Part shown: in pieces, positions 1-7,639 of the stretch
How positions within the stretch are numbered: position 1 is the first letter of the stretch
Layout of the letters: every line of letters begins with the position of its first letter
Assembly: GCA_021783235.1 (NCBI GenBank)
Contig: JAJXUD010000030.1
Location: forward strand, 1 to 49,295
Length of the DNA stretch: 49,295 bases
From: Myxococcales bacterium
GTDB lineage: Bacteria > Myxococcota > Myxococcia > Myxococcales > JAKAPL01
Direction: 5' to 3'
The notes under the pieces: model-generated
What the model was told of the DNA's origin: nothing
Databases searched by the model: none
What the model saw: the letters and a program-made list of their open reading frames with translations, nothing else
Position numbers and translations under genes: made by a program

Positions 1-1097
1 GGGGGCGCCTCCGCGCGCGGTGAGCGGCGAAGCGCGCGCAGGGCTGCGGCGCGCACCGCCGGCTCCTCGTCGTTGCCGAGGCGGCGCAGGACCGATTCGT
101 GCGGCTCGGCGAGCGCGGCGGCGCAGCCGGCCGCGAGCCTTCGGACGGCGGCCTCGGGATCGGCGGCGAGCCGGTCGAGCAGCGCCGGCGCCTCGTCCGG
201 GCGCGAGAGGGCGGCCCCGAGCGCCGCGGCGCGGCGCACGCGGGGCGAGGGGTCTTCGAGCGCCCGCTCGAGGAGGTCGCCCCGGCCCTCCGCCTCCCCC
301 GGGAGACGGAGCAGCGCCCAGAGGGCGGCCGCGCGCACGCCGTCGGCCGAATGGTCGAGCTCACGCTCGACGAGCGGCCGCAACGAGCCGACGCCCGACT
401 GGCCCGCGAGCCGCAGGAGCTTGCAGAGGAGCCCGGGCTCGCGCAGCCGGCCGAGCGCGGAGGCGACGATGGGCGCCGCGTGCGCGGGGGAGACGGCCGC
501 GAGCCGGCGGCAGGCGGCGTCTTGGAGGACCGGATCGCCGCTCGCGAGGTCGCGCAGCACGCCGGTGAGGAGGAGCCGTTCGGCCGAGGCGCCGGTGGCG
601 AGGGCGGGCGTGAGCTCCCCGAGGCTCGCCCCGGGCGAGAAGAGCAGCCCCTCGCGGGCGAGCCGCTCGGCCCACTCGACGGCGCTCCGCGGCCGCGCCT
701 CCGACTGGAGGCGGCGAAGCTCGGCCGAGAGCTCCACGTTCTTGCGGGCGGCGAAGTCGCGGCCCCGCTGCACGTCGGCGAGCTCGGAGCGCAGCTCGGC
801 GATGAAGCCCGCGAGGTCGACGTCCCCGTCGGGGTCGCCCTCGCGCTCGAATCCGGCGCGGACCCGCTCGGCGGCGAGGATCTTTCCGAACAGCCGGTCG
901 AGCTTCGACTCGGCGGCGCGCGCCCGATCCTCGGCTCGGCGCAGATCGTTCTGCAGGAGCTCCGGCGCCGGCGGCTCGGCATCGCGCCCGCCGGGCTGGC
1001 ACTCGAGGAGGACGAGCCGCTCGAGCGCCGCGCGCAGGAGCGCCTCGGCGCCCGGAGGGGCGCGATCGGTCACGGCGGGGCCCCCGGCGATCGGCAT
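1..1097 (-). CDS. HEAT-repeat-like protein, 3' end outside window
   Basis: The gene starts at ATG 1097 (MPIAGGPAVTDRAPPG) after an AAGGTGG ribosome binding site and stays open to the window edge, so at least 365 residues are present and the C-terminus is missing. Residues 1-110 are charged and helical, with a possible coiled coil (QNDLRRAEDRARAAESKLD). From about residue 150 onward it shows repeated pairs of Ala/Leu/Arg-rich helices such as DPSPRVRRAAALGAALS and DPEAAVRRLAAGCAAAL, the pattern of HEAT or PBS-lyase-type repeats. These usually form protein-binding solenoids. No catalytic motif or signal peptide is visible. It is divergent from radA. The exact role is unknown; a scaffold or checkpoint function is only inference. 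Confidence 0.7.
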   Translation of the reverse strand, partial: MPIAGGPAVTDRAPPGAEALLRAALERLVLLECQPGGRDAEPPAPELLQNDLRRAEDRARAAESKLDRLFGKILAAERVRAGFEREGDPDGDVDLAGFIAELRSELADVQRGRDFAARKNVELSAELRRLQSEARPRSAVEWAERLAREGLLFSPGASLGELTPALATGASAERLLLTGVLRDLASGDPVLQDAACRRLAAVSPAHAAPIVASALGRLREPGLLCKLLRLAGQSGVGSLRPLVERELDHSADGVRAAALWALLRLPGEAEGRGDLLERALEDPSPRVRRAAALGAALSRPDEAPALLDRLAADPEAAVRRLAAGCAAALAEPHESVLRRLGNDEEPAVRAAALRALRRSPRAEAP

Positions 1098-1117
1098 GGT
1101 ACCACCTTAAAGCAGAA

Positions 1118-1132
1118 CCCTCTGTCAGAGGG
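1118..1132. repeat. Small inverted repeat in divergent intergenic region
   Basis: CCCTCTG and CAGAGGG flank a single T, giving a 7-bp perfect dyad 20 bp upstream of the HEAT protein start. It could be an operator half-site pair or chance. No regulator recognition sequence is known to me for it. Confidence 0.3.
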
Positions 1133-1161
1133 GCGTGCCCACTGTCGAACGCTCGCCCGAC

Positions 1162-1214
1162 GGCTGTCAACCGCGGCCCCGCTCGTCGGGGACGGAGCGG
1201 GGCCGCTGTCAGCC
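1162..1214 (+). promoter_or_regulatory. Stable stem-loop in the radA leader
   Basis: A perfect 12-bp stem (GCGGCCCCGCTC at 1173-1184 with GAGCGGGGCCGC at 1195-1206, 10-nt loop) lies about 30 nt upstream of the radA start. An outer GGCTG/CAGCC arm (1162-1166 with 1210-1214) extends it across an internal loop. CCCCG at 1177-1181 could alternatively pair with CGGGG inside the loop at 1187-1191. There is no U-tract, so it is not a classical terminator. It may be a leader regulatory structure; function is inferred only from the fold. Confidence 0.4.
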
Positions 1215-1237
1215 CAAGCGGGCATCCTCCGCGGGTC

Positions 1238-2590
1238 ATGGCGCGTCCCAAGACCGTTCACGTCTGCCAGGCCTGCGGCTACCAGACCACCAAGTGGCTC
1301 GGGCAGTGCCCCGACTGCCGCGCCTGGGGCAGCCTCGTCGAGGAATCCGCCGCTGGCCCCGCGCCGCGCGGCCTCGGGAGCGTGGGCGCCGCGGCGAAGC
1401 CCGTGCCCATCGCCGAGGTCCCGGTCGAGGCGCAGCTGCGCGCCCAGACGGGCATCGGCGAGCTCGACCGGGTGCTCGGCGGCGGCGTCGTGCCGGGCGC
1501 GCTCATCCTGCTCGGCGGCGATCCCGGCATCGGCAAGTCGACGCTCCTGCTCGCGGCGCTCGCCGGCCTCTCGCGCGAGGGGCCGGTCCTCTACGTCTCC
1601 GGCGAGGAGTCGGCGCGCCAGACCAAGCTGCGCGCCGAGCGGCTCTCCGTCCGGTCGCAGACGCTCCAGCTGCTCTGCGAGACCGACGCCGAGCGGATCC
1701 TCGCCGCGGCCGCCGAGCTGCGGCCGCGCGCGCTCGCGGTCGACTCGATCCAGACCCTCTACCTGCCGGACGTCGCCTCCGCGCCCGGCTCGGTGACCCA
1801 GGTCCGCGAGGTCGCCGCGCGGCTCCTGCGCTACGCGAAGACCTCCGAGGTGCCGACCTTCCTCGTGGGCCACGTGACGAAGGACGGCGCCATCGCCGGC
1901 CCCCGCGTCCTCGAGCACCTCGTCGACACCGTCCTCTACTTCGAGGGCGACCGCGGCCACGCCTACCGGGTGCTGCGCGCGCACAAGAATCGCTTCGGCT
2001 CGGTCTCGGAGATCGGCGTCTTCGAGATGCGCGGCGCCGGGCTCGCCGAGGTCCATGACCCCTCGGCGCTCTTCCTCGCCGAGCGGCCGGAGGGCGCCTC
2101 GGGCTCGGCGGTGGTCCCCGCGCTGTCGGGCACGCGGCCCGTGCTCTACGAGATCCAGGCGCTCTGCGCCCCCGCCGCTTACGGCACCGCGCGCCGCACC
2201 TCGGTCGGGATCGACGGCAACCGGGTCGCGCTGCTCGCCGCGGTGCTCGAGAAGAAGGGCGGGCTGGATCTCGTCGGCAACGACGTCTTCGTGAACGTCG
2301 CGGGCGGGGCCGAGATCGACGAGCCCGCGGCCGACCTCGCGGTCCTGGCGGCGCTCGCGAGCTCCTTTCGAGAGCGGCCCGTCGACGCGCGCACCGTCGT
2401 GCTCGGCGAGGTCGGGCTCGCGGGCGAGGTGCGGGCGGTCTCGCAGCCCGAGCTGCGGCTCGCCGAGGCGAAGAAGCTCGGCTTCCGGCGCGCCGTCCTG
2501 CCGCGGGCGAGCGCCGAGCGGGCGCGGGCCGCGGGCCTCGAGCTCGTCCCCGTGGGCGACGTCGCCGCCGCGCTCGAGGCGCTCCTCTAG
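1238..2590 (+). CDS. radA: DNA repair protein RadA (Sms)
   Basis: A 450-residue protein, the usual RadA length. An N-terminal zinc finger is formed by C10, C13, C24 and C27. The RecA-like ATPase core has Walker A GDPGIGKST near residues 94-102 and the RadA-specific KNRFG motif at 250-254. The C-terminal third is the Lon-protease-like domain typical of the family (GNDVFVNVAGG, EVGLAGEVR). RadA is a hexameric DNA helicase that drives branch migration of recombination intermediates and helps repair stalled forks. ATG 1238 is chosen because translation from it begins exactly at the zinc finger; an obvious ribosome binding site is lacking. The Sec-candidate gene follows 51 bp downstream on the same strand. 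Confidence 0.97.
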   Translation: MARPKTVHVCQACGYQTTKWLGQCPDCRAWGSLVEESAAGPAPRGLGSVGAAAKPVPIAEVPVEAQLRAQTGIGELDRVLGGGVVPGALILLGGDPGIGKSTLLLAALAGLSREGPVLYVSGEESARQTKLRAERLSVRSQTLQLLCETDAERILAAAAELRPRALAVDSIQTLYLPDVASAPGSVTQVREVAARLLRYAKTSEVPTFLVGHVTKDGAIAGPRVLEHLVDTVLYFEGDRGHAYRVLRAHKNRFGSVSEIGVFEMRGAGLAEVHDPSALFLAERPEGASGSAVVPALSGTRPVLYEIQALCAPAAYGTARRTSVGIDGNRVALLAAVLEKKGGLDLVGNDVFVNVAGGAEIDEPAADLAVLAALASSFRERPVDARTVVLGEVGLAGEVRAVSQPELRLAEAKKLGFRRAVLPRASAERARAAGLELVPVGDVAAALEALL

Positions 2591-2641
2591 AGGCGCCGGG
2601 GCTTTTCGCCCACCGGCGGGGGGTGGTAGGCGTCGGTCACG

Positions 2642-3988
2642 ATGCCCCGACCGACCGGCCCCGTCGCGCTCGCCGCCGCCGTCGCGCTCGCCGCCGCCTG
2701 CCGCACCTCGGCGCCGCGGCCCGCGGCGGCCGCCGCGAAGGCCTCGGCGATCGCGATCGCCTACACGGGCGACGTCTGGGGCGAGCTCGAGCCGTGCGGC
2801 TGACCGCGCCACCCGCTGGGCGGCTTCGCCCGGCAGGCGTCGCTCCTCTCGCGCTGGCGCGGCGCCGGGATCCCCGTCCTCCTCCTCGACGGAGGCGACC
2901 TTCTCCTGCCCCCCTCCGCGGCGCCGGGCGACGAGGCCCTCTGGCGGGCCGCGCTGATCTACGGCGTCCTCGCGAAGCTCGGCGTCGCCGCGGCGGTGCC
3001 GGGCGAGGCCGACCTGTCGCTCGGCGTCGAGCGGCTGCGGGACCTCGCCGCGGGCGCGGGCGTCCCCCTCATCGCCGCGAACCTGCGCGACGGCGCGGGC
3101 GCGGCGCCGTTCCCGGCGGCCACCTCGGTCGAGCTCGGCGGCCTGCGCGTCGGCCTCGTCGGGGTCCTCTCGCCGGCGCTCGCCCCGGCGGGGTGGCGCG
3201 CCCTCCCGGCGGCCGAGGCCGTGCGGCGCGGCCTCGCCGAGCTCTCCCCGGTCGACGTCGTCGTCGCGCTCGCGCACGAGCCGCCCGAGGAGGACGCGCC
3301 GCTCGCCGCCGCGGTGCCGGAGATCGACCTGCTCGTCGGCGCCCACGGCGGGGTGGCCCGGGCCCCGACCCGGCTGCCCTCCGGCGCCATCGCCGTCCGC
3401 ACGGGGAACAAGAACCGCTTCCTCGGCCGGATCGACCTGGACGAGGCGCTCCTCGCCCGGGGTCGCGCCGGCGCCTGGGCCGCGGGCACGCTCCAGCCGC
3501 TCGACGCGTCGCTGCCGCCGGACGCGGAGATCGAGGCGATGGTCTCGCGCTACCGAAAGGCCGCGGACGCGCGCGAGCTCGCGAGGCTCACCCCCGGCGG
3601 CGAGGCGCGCCCCGAGGCGAGCGGCTACGCCGGCGAGAGGGCCTGCGAGCGCTGCCACGGCGCGGCGGCGCGGAGCTGGCGCGCGAGCCGCCACGCGCGC
3701 GCCTTCGAGGCGCTCGCGCGGGTCGGCTCGTCGCTCGACCCGTCCTGCGTCGGCTGCCACACCACGGGCTTCGGCGAGCGCGCCGGCTACGAGCGGCCCG
3801 CCGCGGTCGGCTTCCTCGCCGAGGTGCAGTGCGAGGCCTGCCACGGGCCGGGCAAGGCGCACCTCGCGAACCCGGCCGCCCCCTACCCGCCCCCCGCGCG
3901 CGGCGAGGCGCTCTGCCTCCGCTGCCACGCGGCCGAGCGGAGCCCCGACTTCGCTTACGCGGCCTACCTCGAGCGGATCCGGCACTGA
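2642..3988 (+). CDS. Candidate selenoprotein: tetraheme cytochrome c / 5'-nucleotidase-like lipoprotein
   Basis: A 448-residue reading frame contains one internal TGA (2801-2803, residue 54). A TAG at 2627-2629 forces the start to be ATG 2642. Residues 1-20 are a lipoprotein-type signal ending LAAAC, so the product is probably membrane-anchored and periplasmic. Residues 37-300 resemble a 5'-nucleotidase/UshA-like metallophosphatase-derived domain (YTGDVWGELEPCG, DGGDLLLP, HPLGGFARQ). The C-terminal part has four CxxCH heme sites at C335, C369, C397 and C425, as in cytochrome c-554-like proteins. In this family, as I know it, the N-terminal motif is EPCGC followed by GGLARR; here the UGA occupies precisely the second Cys, and homology continues in frame after it. 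Codon use is the same on both sides. I infer read-through as selenocysteine. A nonsense mutation or base error is the alternative. The true stop is also TGA. Confidence 0.82.
2801..2803 (+). other. In-frame UGA, predicted selenocysteine codon (residue 54)
   Basis: The codon reads TGA within GAG-CCG-TGC-GGC-TGA-C, giving Glu-Pro-Cys-Gly-Sec. The Cys-Gly-Sec spacing mimics the Cys-Gly-Cys redox pair of Cys-containing relatives. The base after UGA is C, a weak termination context. Confidence 0.75.
2812..2837 (+). promoter_or_regulatory. Putative bacterial SECIS element
   Basis: CTGGGCG (2816-2822) pairs with CGCCCGG (2827-2833) to make a 7-bp stem (one U-G pair) capped by the loop GCUU. The stem extends through G2815-C2834 and, past one mismatch, C2812/C2813 with G2836/G2837. 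The loop begins with G and lies 19 nt beyond the UGA, within the distance known for bacterial SECIS apical loops recognised by SelB. The fold is seen directly; SelB binding is inferred. Confidence 0.6.
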
Positions 3989-4147
3989 GAGCCGTTGAAC
4001 CCGAACCCCTTCCCCGGGGAGACCGGGAGCGACGCCCAACGCGGCGAAGGGGGGGCCTTGTCCGGGCCTCGAACACTCGGGTAGTCTGCCGGGCGCTTGA
4101 TGGCCGGGCTGCGGATGGCTAGCTTCGGCCGCGCGAGGGAGGTGCTC

Positions 4148-4483
4148 ATGGACCACTCGATGACCGACCTGCGGCGGCACCCGCGCAGGAGCCTCGCCTG
4201 GCTCGTCCAGTACCGCTTCGACGTCGGCGAGGGCTACCGGGTCGAGTACGCGCAGGACCTCTCCGAGAGCGGCCTCTTCGTGCGGACCGACCAGCCGCAC
4301 CCGCCGGGCGCCGTGGTGCAGCTCCAGATCACCCCGCGCGGCGGGGCGGGCCTCATCGAGGGCATCGGCCGCGTCGTGCGGCGCGTCGATCCCGGCAGGG
4401 GCGAGCCCGCCGGAATGGGCATCGAGTTCCTCCAGCTCGACCTCGAGACGCGGCGGGAGCTGCAGAGCCACCTCGCGGCCTAG
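4148..4483 (+). CDS. PilZ domain protein (first of tandem pair)
   Basis: A 111-residue protein made almost entirely of one PilZ domain. It has the RxxxR element (RRHPR, residues 9-13) and the D/NxSxxG element (DLSESG) that together bind cyclic di-GMP in PilZ proteins. It resembles the small myxobacterial paralogous PilZ family (TIGR02266 type, from memory). ATG 4148 is preferred over upstream ATGs at 4097 and 4100 because it follows GGGAGG at ideal spacing and the extra residues are not conserved-looking. The next gene, 42 bp downstream, is a paralog. Probable role: cytoplasmic c-di-GMP receptor affecting motility, development or surface polysaccharide; the target is unknown. Confidence 0.88.
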   Translation: MDHSMTDLRRHPRRSLAWLVQYRFDVGEGYRVEYAQDLSESGLFVRTDQPHPPGAVVQLQITPRGGAGLIEGIGRVVRRVDPGRGEPAGMGIEFLQLDLETRRELQSHLAA

Positions 4484-4525
4484 CCCGGTTGCCCCGCGCC
4501 GGCCCCCGCGGCTAGAGTCTCGGCG

Positions 4526-4921
4526 ATGGCCGAAGACGCCGCGAGCGATCCGGAGGAGAGCGAGGCCGAGAAGCGGCGCCACCCGCGCGCGCCGCTCCAG
4601 CTCCTCGTCCAGTACCGCTTCGACAGCGTCGGGGAGTTTCTCGCCGAGTACTCGAGCAACATCTCGCTCGGCGGCATCTACATCCGCACCGATCGGCCGC
4701 GCGAGGAGGGGGCGCTCATCTACCTCCAGTTCGCGCTCAAGGACGGCTCGCGGCTCATCGAGGGGCTCGGACGCGTCGTCCGCTCGAACCCGCCCGGAGA
4801 CGGGCTCCCCCCCGGCATCGAGCCGGGCATGGGGGTGGAGTTCGTGAACTTCGACCTGGAGTCGGTCGAGCTCATCGAGAAGATCGTGCAGGACCGGCTC
4901 GAGCGGGCGAAGCCGGCGTAG
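4526..4921 (+). CDS. PilZ domain protein (second of tandem pair)
   Basis: A 131-residue protein with a 15-residue acidic leader and one PilZ domain. The RxxxR motif (RRHPRA) and the NxSxxG motif (NISLGG) are both intact, so c-di-GMP binding is expected. It shares the order LVQYRFD ... LFVRTD/IYIRTD ... LIEGxGRVVR with the preceding gene, so the two probably arose by tandem duplication. It also carries a C-terminal helix (ESVELIEKIVQDRLERAK). It ends 3 bp before the convergent stop codon of glpK, leaving no room for a terminator between them. Confidence 0.88.
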   Translation: MAEDAASDPEESEAEKRRHPRAPLQLLVQYRFDSVGEFLAEYSSNISLGGIYIRTDRPREEGALIYLQFALKDGSRLIEGLGRVVRSNPPGDGLPPGIEPGMGVEFVNFDLESVELIEKIVQDRLERAKPA

Positions 4922-4924
4922 CGA

Positions 4925-6406
4925 TCAGGCCTTCGGCACCGCGGCTCGCCAGCGCGCGAGCAGCTCCTCTCGGACCGCGGGCGCCATCTTCGGCGAGAAA
5001 CGCCGGTCGATCTTGTGCGCCTTCTGGATCTCGCCGCGGTCCTTCCAGACGCCCGCGGCGAGCCCGGCGAGGAAGGCCGCCCCGAGCGCCGTGCTCTCGA
5101 CCATGCGGGGCCGCTCGACGGGGATGCCGCAGAGGTCGGCCTGTAGCTGCATGAGCAGCCCGTTCTGCGAGGCGCCGCCGTCGACCCGCAGGCTCGCGAG
5201 CGGCCGCCCGGCGTCCTTCGCCATCGCCTCGGCGAGGTCGAAGATCGAGAGCGCGATGCCCTCGAGCGTCGCGCGGGCGAGCTGTGCGGCGCTGGTGCCG
5301 CGGTGGATTCCGCTGATGAGCCCCTTCGCTTCGGGGCGCCAGTGCGGCGCGCCGAGCCCGGCGAGCGCCGGCACGAAGACGAGCCCGCCCGAGTCCTTCG
5401 CCTTGCGCGCGAGCGGCTCGATCTCGGCGGCGCTCCCGATGATCCCGAGCCCGTCGCGCAGCCACTGCACCGCCGCGCCCGCGACGAAGGCGCTCCCCTC
5501 GAGCGCGTAGGCGGTCTCGCCCGAGATCCGCCAGGCCACGGTGGTGAGCAGGCCGAACTTCGAGGCGACCGGCGCTCCGCCCACGTTGAAGAGGAGGAAG
5601 GCCCCCGTCCCGTAGGTGCACTTGCTCTCCCCGGGGGCGAAGCAGGCCTGGCCGAAGAGGGCGGACTGCTGGTCGCCCGCGATCCCGGTGATGGGGATCC
5701 CGTCGGGGAGCCCAGGGACGCCCTTCGTGCGCCCGACCTCGCCCGAGGAGGAGACGACCTCGGGGAGGACCGCCTTCGGCGCCTCGAGCAGGCGGCAGAG
5801 CTCGTCGTCCCAGGCGAGGCGGCCGATGTCGAAGAGGAGCGTGCGGCTCGCGTTCGTCACGTCGGTCGCGTGGCGCGCCCCGCCCGTGAGCCGGTGGACG
5901 AGGAAGCTGTCGATGGTGCCGAAGCAGAGGTCGCCCGCCTCGGCGCGCGCCCGGGCCCCTTTGACGTGATCGAGGAGGAAGCGCAGCTTCGTGCCCGAGA
6001 AGTAGGGATCGAGCACGAGGCCGGTCCGCTCGCGGAACAGCGGCTCGAGCCCCTGCCCCCGCAGCCGCTCGCAGTCGGGCGCGGTCCGCCGATCCTGCCA
6101 GACGATGGCGTGGCCGACGGGCTTGCCGCCCTTGCGCTCCCAGAGCGCGGTCGTCTCGCGCTGGTTCGTGATGCCGAGGCAGGCGATCTCGTCGGGGCGG
6201 ATTCCGCTCTCGTGCAGCGCCGCCGCGAGCGCCTCGCGGACCGAGCGCCAGATGTCCTCGAGGTCGTGCTCGACCTCGCCCGGCCTGGGGAAGATCTGCC
6301 GGAACTCGCGGTTGACCCTCGCCTTGACCTGGAGACGCCGGTCGACGACGAGCACGGTGGTGCCGGTCGTGCCCTGATCGATCGCGACGACGTGCTGGCG
6401 CGCCAT
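4925..6406 (-). CDS. glpK: Glycerol kinase
   Basis: A 493-residue FGGY-family kinase that converts glycerol and ATP to glycerol 3-phosphate in the cytoplasm. It begins [17 protein letters not shown], the phosphate-binding DQGTT loop, and carries the family landmarks [32 protein letters not shown] and [13 protein letters not shown]. The length matches the usual 490-505. A GGGAGGC sequence precedes ATG 6406. No glpF or glpD lies next to it; the neighbour downstream on the same strand order is an unrelated esterase that starts further right. Everything looks intact. Confidence 0.96.
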   Translation of the reverse strand: MARQHVVAIDQGTTGTTVLVVDRRLQVKARVNREFRQIFPRPGEVEHDLEDIWRSVREALAAALHESGIRPDEIACLGITNQRETTALWERKGGKPVGHAIVWQDRRTAPDCERLRGQGLEPLFRERTGLVLDPYFSGTKLRFLLDHVKGARARAEAGDLCFGTIDSFLVHRLTGGARHATDVTNASRTLLFDIGRLAWDDELCRLLEAPKAVLPEVVSSSGEVGRTKGVPGLPDGIPITGIAGDQQSALFGQACFAPGESKCTYGTGAFLLFNVGGAPVASKFGLLTTVAWRISGETAYALEGSAFVAGAAVQWLRDGLGIIGSAAEIEPLARKAKDSGGLVFVPALAGLGAPHWRPEAKGLISGIHRGTSAAQLARATLEGIALSIFDLAEAMAKDAGRPLASLRVDGGASQNGLLMQLQADLCGIPVERPRMVESTALGAAFLAGLAAGVWKDRGEIQKAHKIDRRFSPKMAPAVREELLARWRAAVPKA

Positions 6407-6431
6407 GGGAGCCTCCCGTACGAAGGCGACT

Positions 6432-7184
6432 CTACCCGGGCGCCGACCGGAAGTGGGCGGCGACCGCGCGCGCGACCTCCGTGCGCTCGAGGTCCACCGC
6501 GAGCTGGTGGCCGCTCTTCGGGAAGACCCTGACGCGCACGGGTCCCGCGAGCTCGCGGGCGAGGGCGCGGGCGGCGCGGCCGTCGACGGTCCGGTCGTCG
6601 CCGCCGAGGAGCACGAGCGCGGGCGCGCGGGCGCGCGGGGCGAGCGCCCGCGCCTCGACCTCGAGCCGGTAGAGCTCGGCGAGGCCGCGGGTCGGGATGG
6701 TCGCCCCTGTCCAGAGCTTCACCGCGCGGTCGCGCAGGTCGCTGCCGCGCTTCGGCAGGGTGGGGACGAGCCGCGGGAGCCACGAGAGCCGCGCGAAGGC
6801 GCGGGCGAGCGCGTTGCCGGGCTCTGTGAGCCTCGCCGCCGGGGCGAGGAGCGCGAGCGAGCAGACCCGATCGGGCCAGAGGGCCGAGAGCGAGATGGCG
6901 AGGAGCGCGCCCATGGAGAGGCCGAGGACGCGCACCTTCCCGTCGAGCCCGAGGAGGGCCGCCTCGGCGGCGCGCAGCCACTCCTCTCGCCGAGCCGGGG
7001 CGCCGTGGGAGGCGCCGTGGCCCGGCAGGCAGGGCGCGACGGCGAGGAAGCCCGCGGTCGCGAGCGCCTCGCCGAGCGGCCGCAGCTCCGCGGGGGAGCC
7101 GGTGAAGCCGTGGAGGAGAAGGCACGGCGGCCCATCGCCCAGCCGAAACGGTCTAAAAGGCTCTTCGGGCACGAGGGCGAGCAT
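6432..7184 (-). CDS. Alpha/beta hydrolase, carboxylesterase / monoacylglycerol lipase-like
   Basis: A 250-residue single-domain hydrolase. The oxyanion-hole segment HGFTGSP, nucleophile elbow GLSMGA, acid site GGDDRTVD and final SGHQLAVD supply a complete Ser-Asp-His triad. The HGFTGSP signature is typical of the small Est30-type carboxylesterases. There is no signal peptide, so it should be cytoplasmic. ATG 7184 is preferred: GGTGGAG lies upstream and the frame further upstream looks non-coding. It sits 25 bp upstream of glpK on the same strand, so the two may be co-transcribed; glycerol released from monoacylglycerols feeding GlpK would make sense, but that is inference. Confidence 0.85.
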   Translation of the reverse strand: MLALVPEEPFRPFRLGDGPPCLLLHGFTGSPAELRPLGEALATAGFLAVAPCLPGHGASHGAPARREEWLRAAEAALLGLDGKVRVLGLSMGALLAISLSALWPDRVCSLALLAPAARLTEPGNALARAFARLSWLPRLVPTLPKRGSDLRDRAVKLWTGATIPTRGLAELYRLEVEARALAPRARAPALVLLGGDDRTVDGRAARALARELAGPVRVRVFPKSGHQLAVDLERTEVARAVAAHFRSAPG

Positions 7185-7243
7185 CCCACGAAACTCCACC
7201 CGCGCGCAGCCGAGAACGCCCCCCTCCGTCCCCGGCGCGTTTC

Positions 7244-7273
7244 TTGACAGCCCGACTGGCCCTCTGTTACTGC
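7244..7273 (+). promoter_or_regulatory. Candidate promoter for the DUF4398-OmpA operon
   Basis: A perfect -35 box TTGACA (7244-7249) is followed after 17-18 nt by the weak -10 candidate TTACTG/TACTGC (7267-7273). It lies in an unusually AT-rich patch about 65-90 bp upstream of the lipoprotein start. Confidence 0.45.
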
Positions 7274-7297
7274 TCTTCAAGTTACTCGCTTGAAGAG
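7273..7297 (+). promoter_or_regulatory. AT-rich 9-bp hairpin in the operon leader
   Basis: CTCTTCAAG (7273-7281) and CTTGAAGAG (7289-7297) are perfect reverse complements around a 7-nt loop. The hairpin overlaps the expected transcription start, and a T5 run follows at 7303-7307. It could be a dimeric repressor operator, a 5' stabilising hairpin or an attenuator. Confidence 0.45.
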
Positions 7298-7337
7298 ACT
7301 GCGTTTTTCGCGCGTCTCGGGGTTCGCCGGAGGTCCG

Positions 7338-7637
7338 ATGAGGCTCGTACGCGTCGGCATTGGTTTGCTCGCGCTCGCCAGCGCGGGTTGCATCGCGCCC
7401 GTGATGACGCTCGTCGATCTCTCGGACGCCGAGGCCGAACTCGCCGCCGCCAAGGTCGCCGACGCGCCCAAGTGGGCGCCCTACGAGTACACCTCGGCGA
7501 CGCTCTACCTGCACCAGGCGAAAGACCGGCTCGGCTACTCGGGCAGCTACTACCAGGACGCCTACGAGTTCGCGGATAAGGCCTTCGACTTCGCGAAGCT
7601 GGCCAAGGAGAAGGCCGAGAGTCATCCCAAGGAGTGA
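7338..7637 (+). CDS. Small lipoprotein, DUF4398-like
   Basis: A 99-residue protein. The start at ATG 7338 follows GGAGGT with ideal spacing; an upstream in-frame ATG at 7290 falls inside the leader hairpin. MRLVRVGIGLLALASAGC is a lipoprotein signal peptide with lipobox ASAGC. The mature part is a charged helical hairpin with the pattern AEAELAAAK ... ATLYLHQAKDRL ... DAYEFADKAFDFAKLAKEK, as in DUF4398 proteins. In myxobacteria such proteins commonly sit beside OmpA-type proteins. The next gene begins 2 bp after its stop, so the two are an operon. Likely role: periplasmic or outer-membrane structural partner of the OmpA protein. Confidence 0.8.
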   Translation: MRLVRVGIGLLALASAGCIAPVMTLVDLSDAEAELAAAKVADAPKWAPYEYTSATLYLHQAKDRLGYSGSYYQDAYEFADKAFDFAKLAKEKAESHPKE

Positions 7638-7639
7638 TC

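Noticed and set aside
2801-2803. Reading the in-frame TGA as a simple nonsense mutation making 2642-3988 a pseudogene
   Set aside because: The UGA sits exactly at a conserved redox Cys position, the rest of the frame is intact with uniform codon bias, and a SECIS-like hairpin follows. Decay would more likely show scattered stops or frameshifts.
1070-4582. Very long open frame on the minus strand opposite radA and the cytochrome gene
   Set aside because: Its translation is Arg/Gly/Ala-rich with no motif, and radA on the other strand has every family signature; it is an antisense shadow of GC-rich coding DNA.
7273-7307. Rho-independent terminator of an upstream plus-strand gene
   Set aside because: No plus-strand gene lies immediately upstream, the T-run is displaced from the stem, and a TTGACA box precedes it; a leader or operator element fits better.
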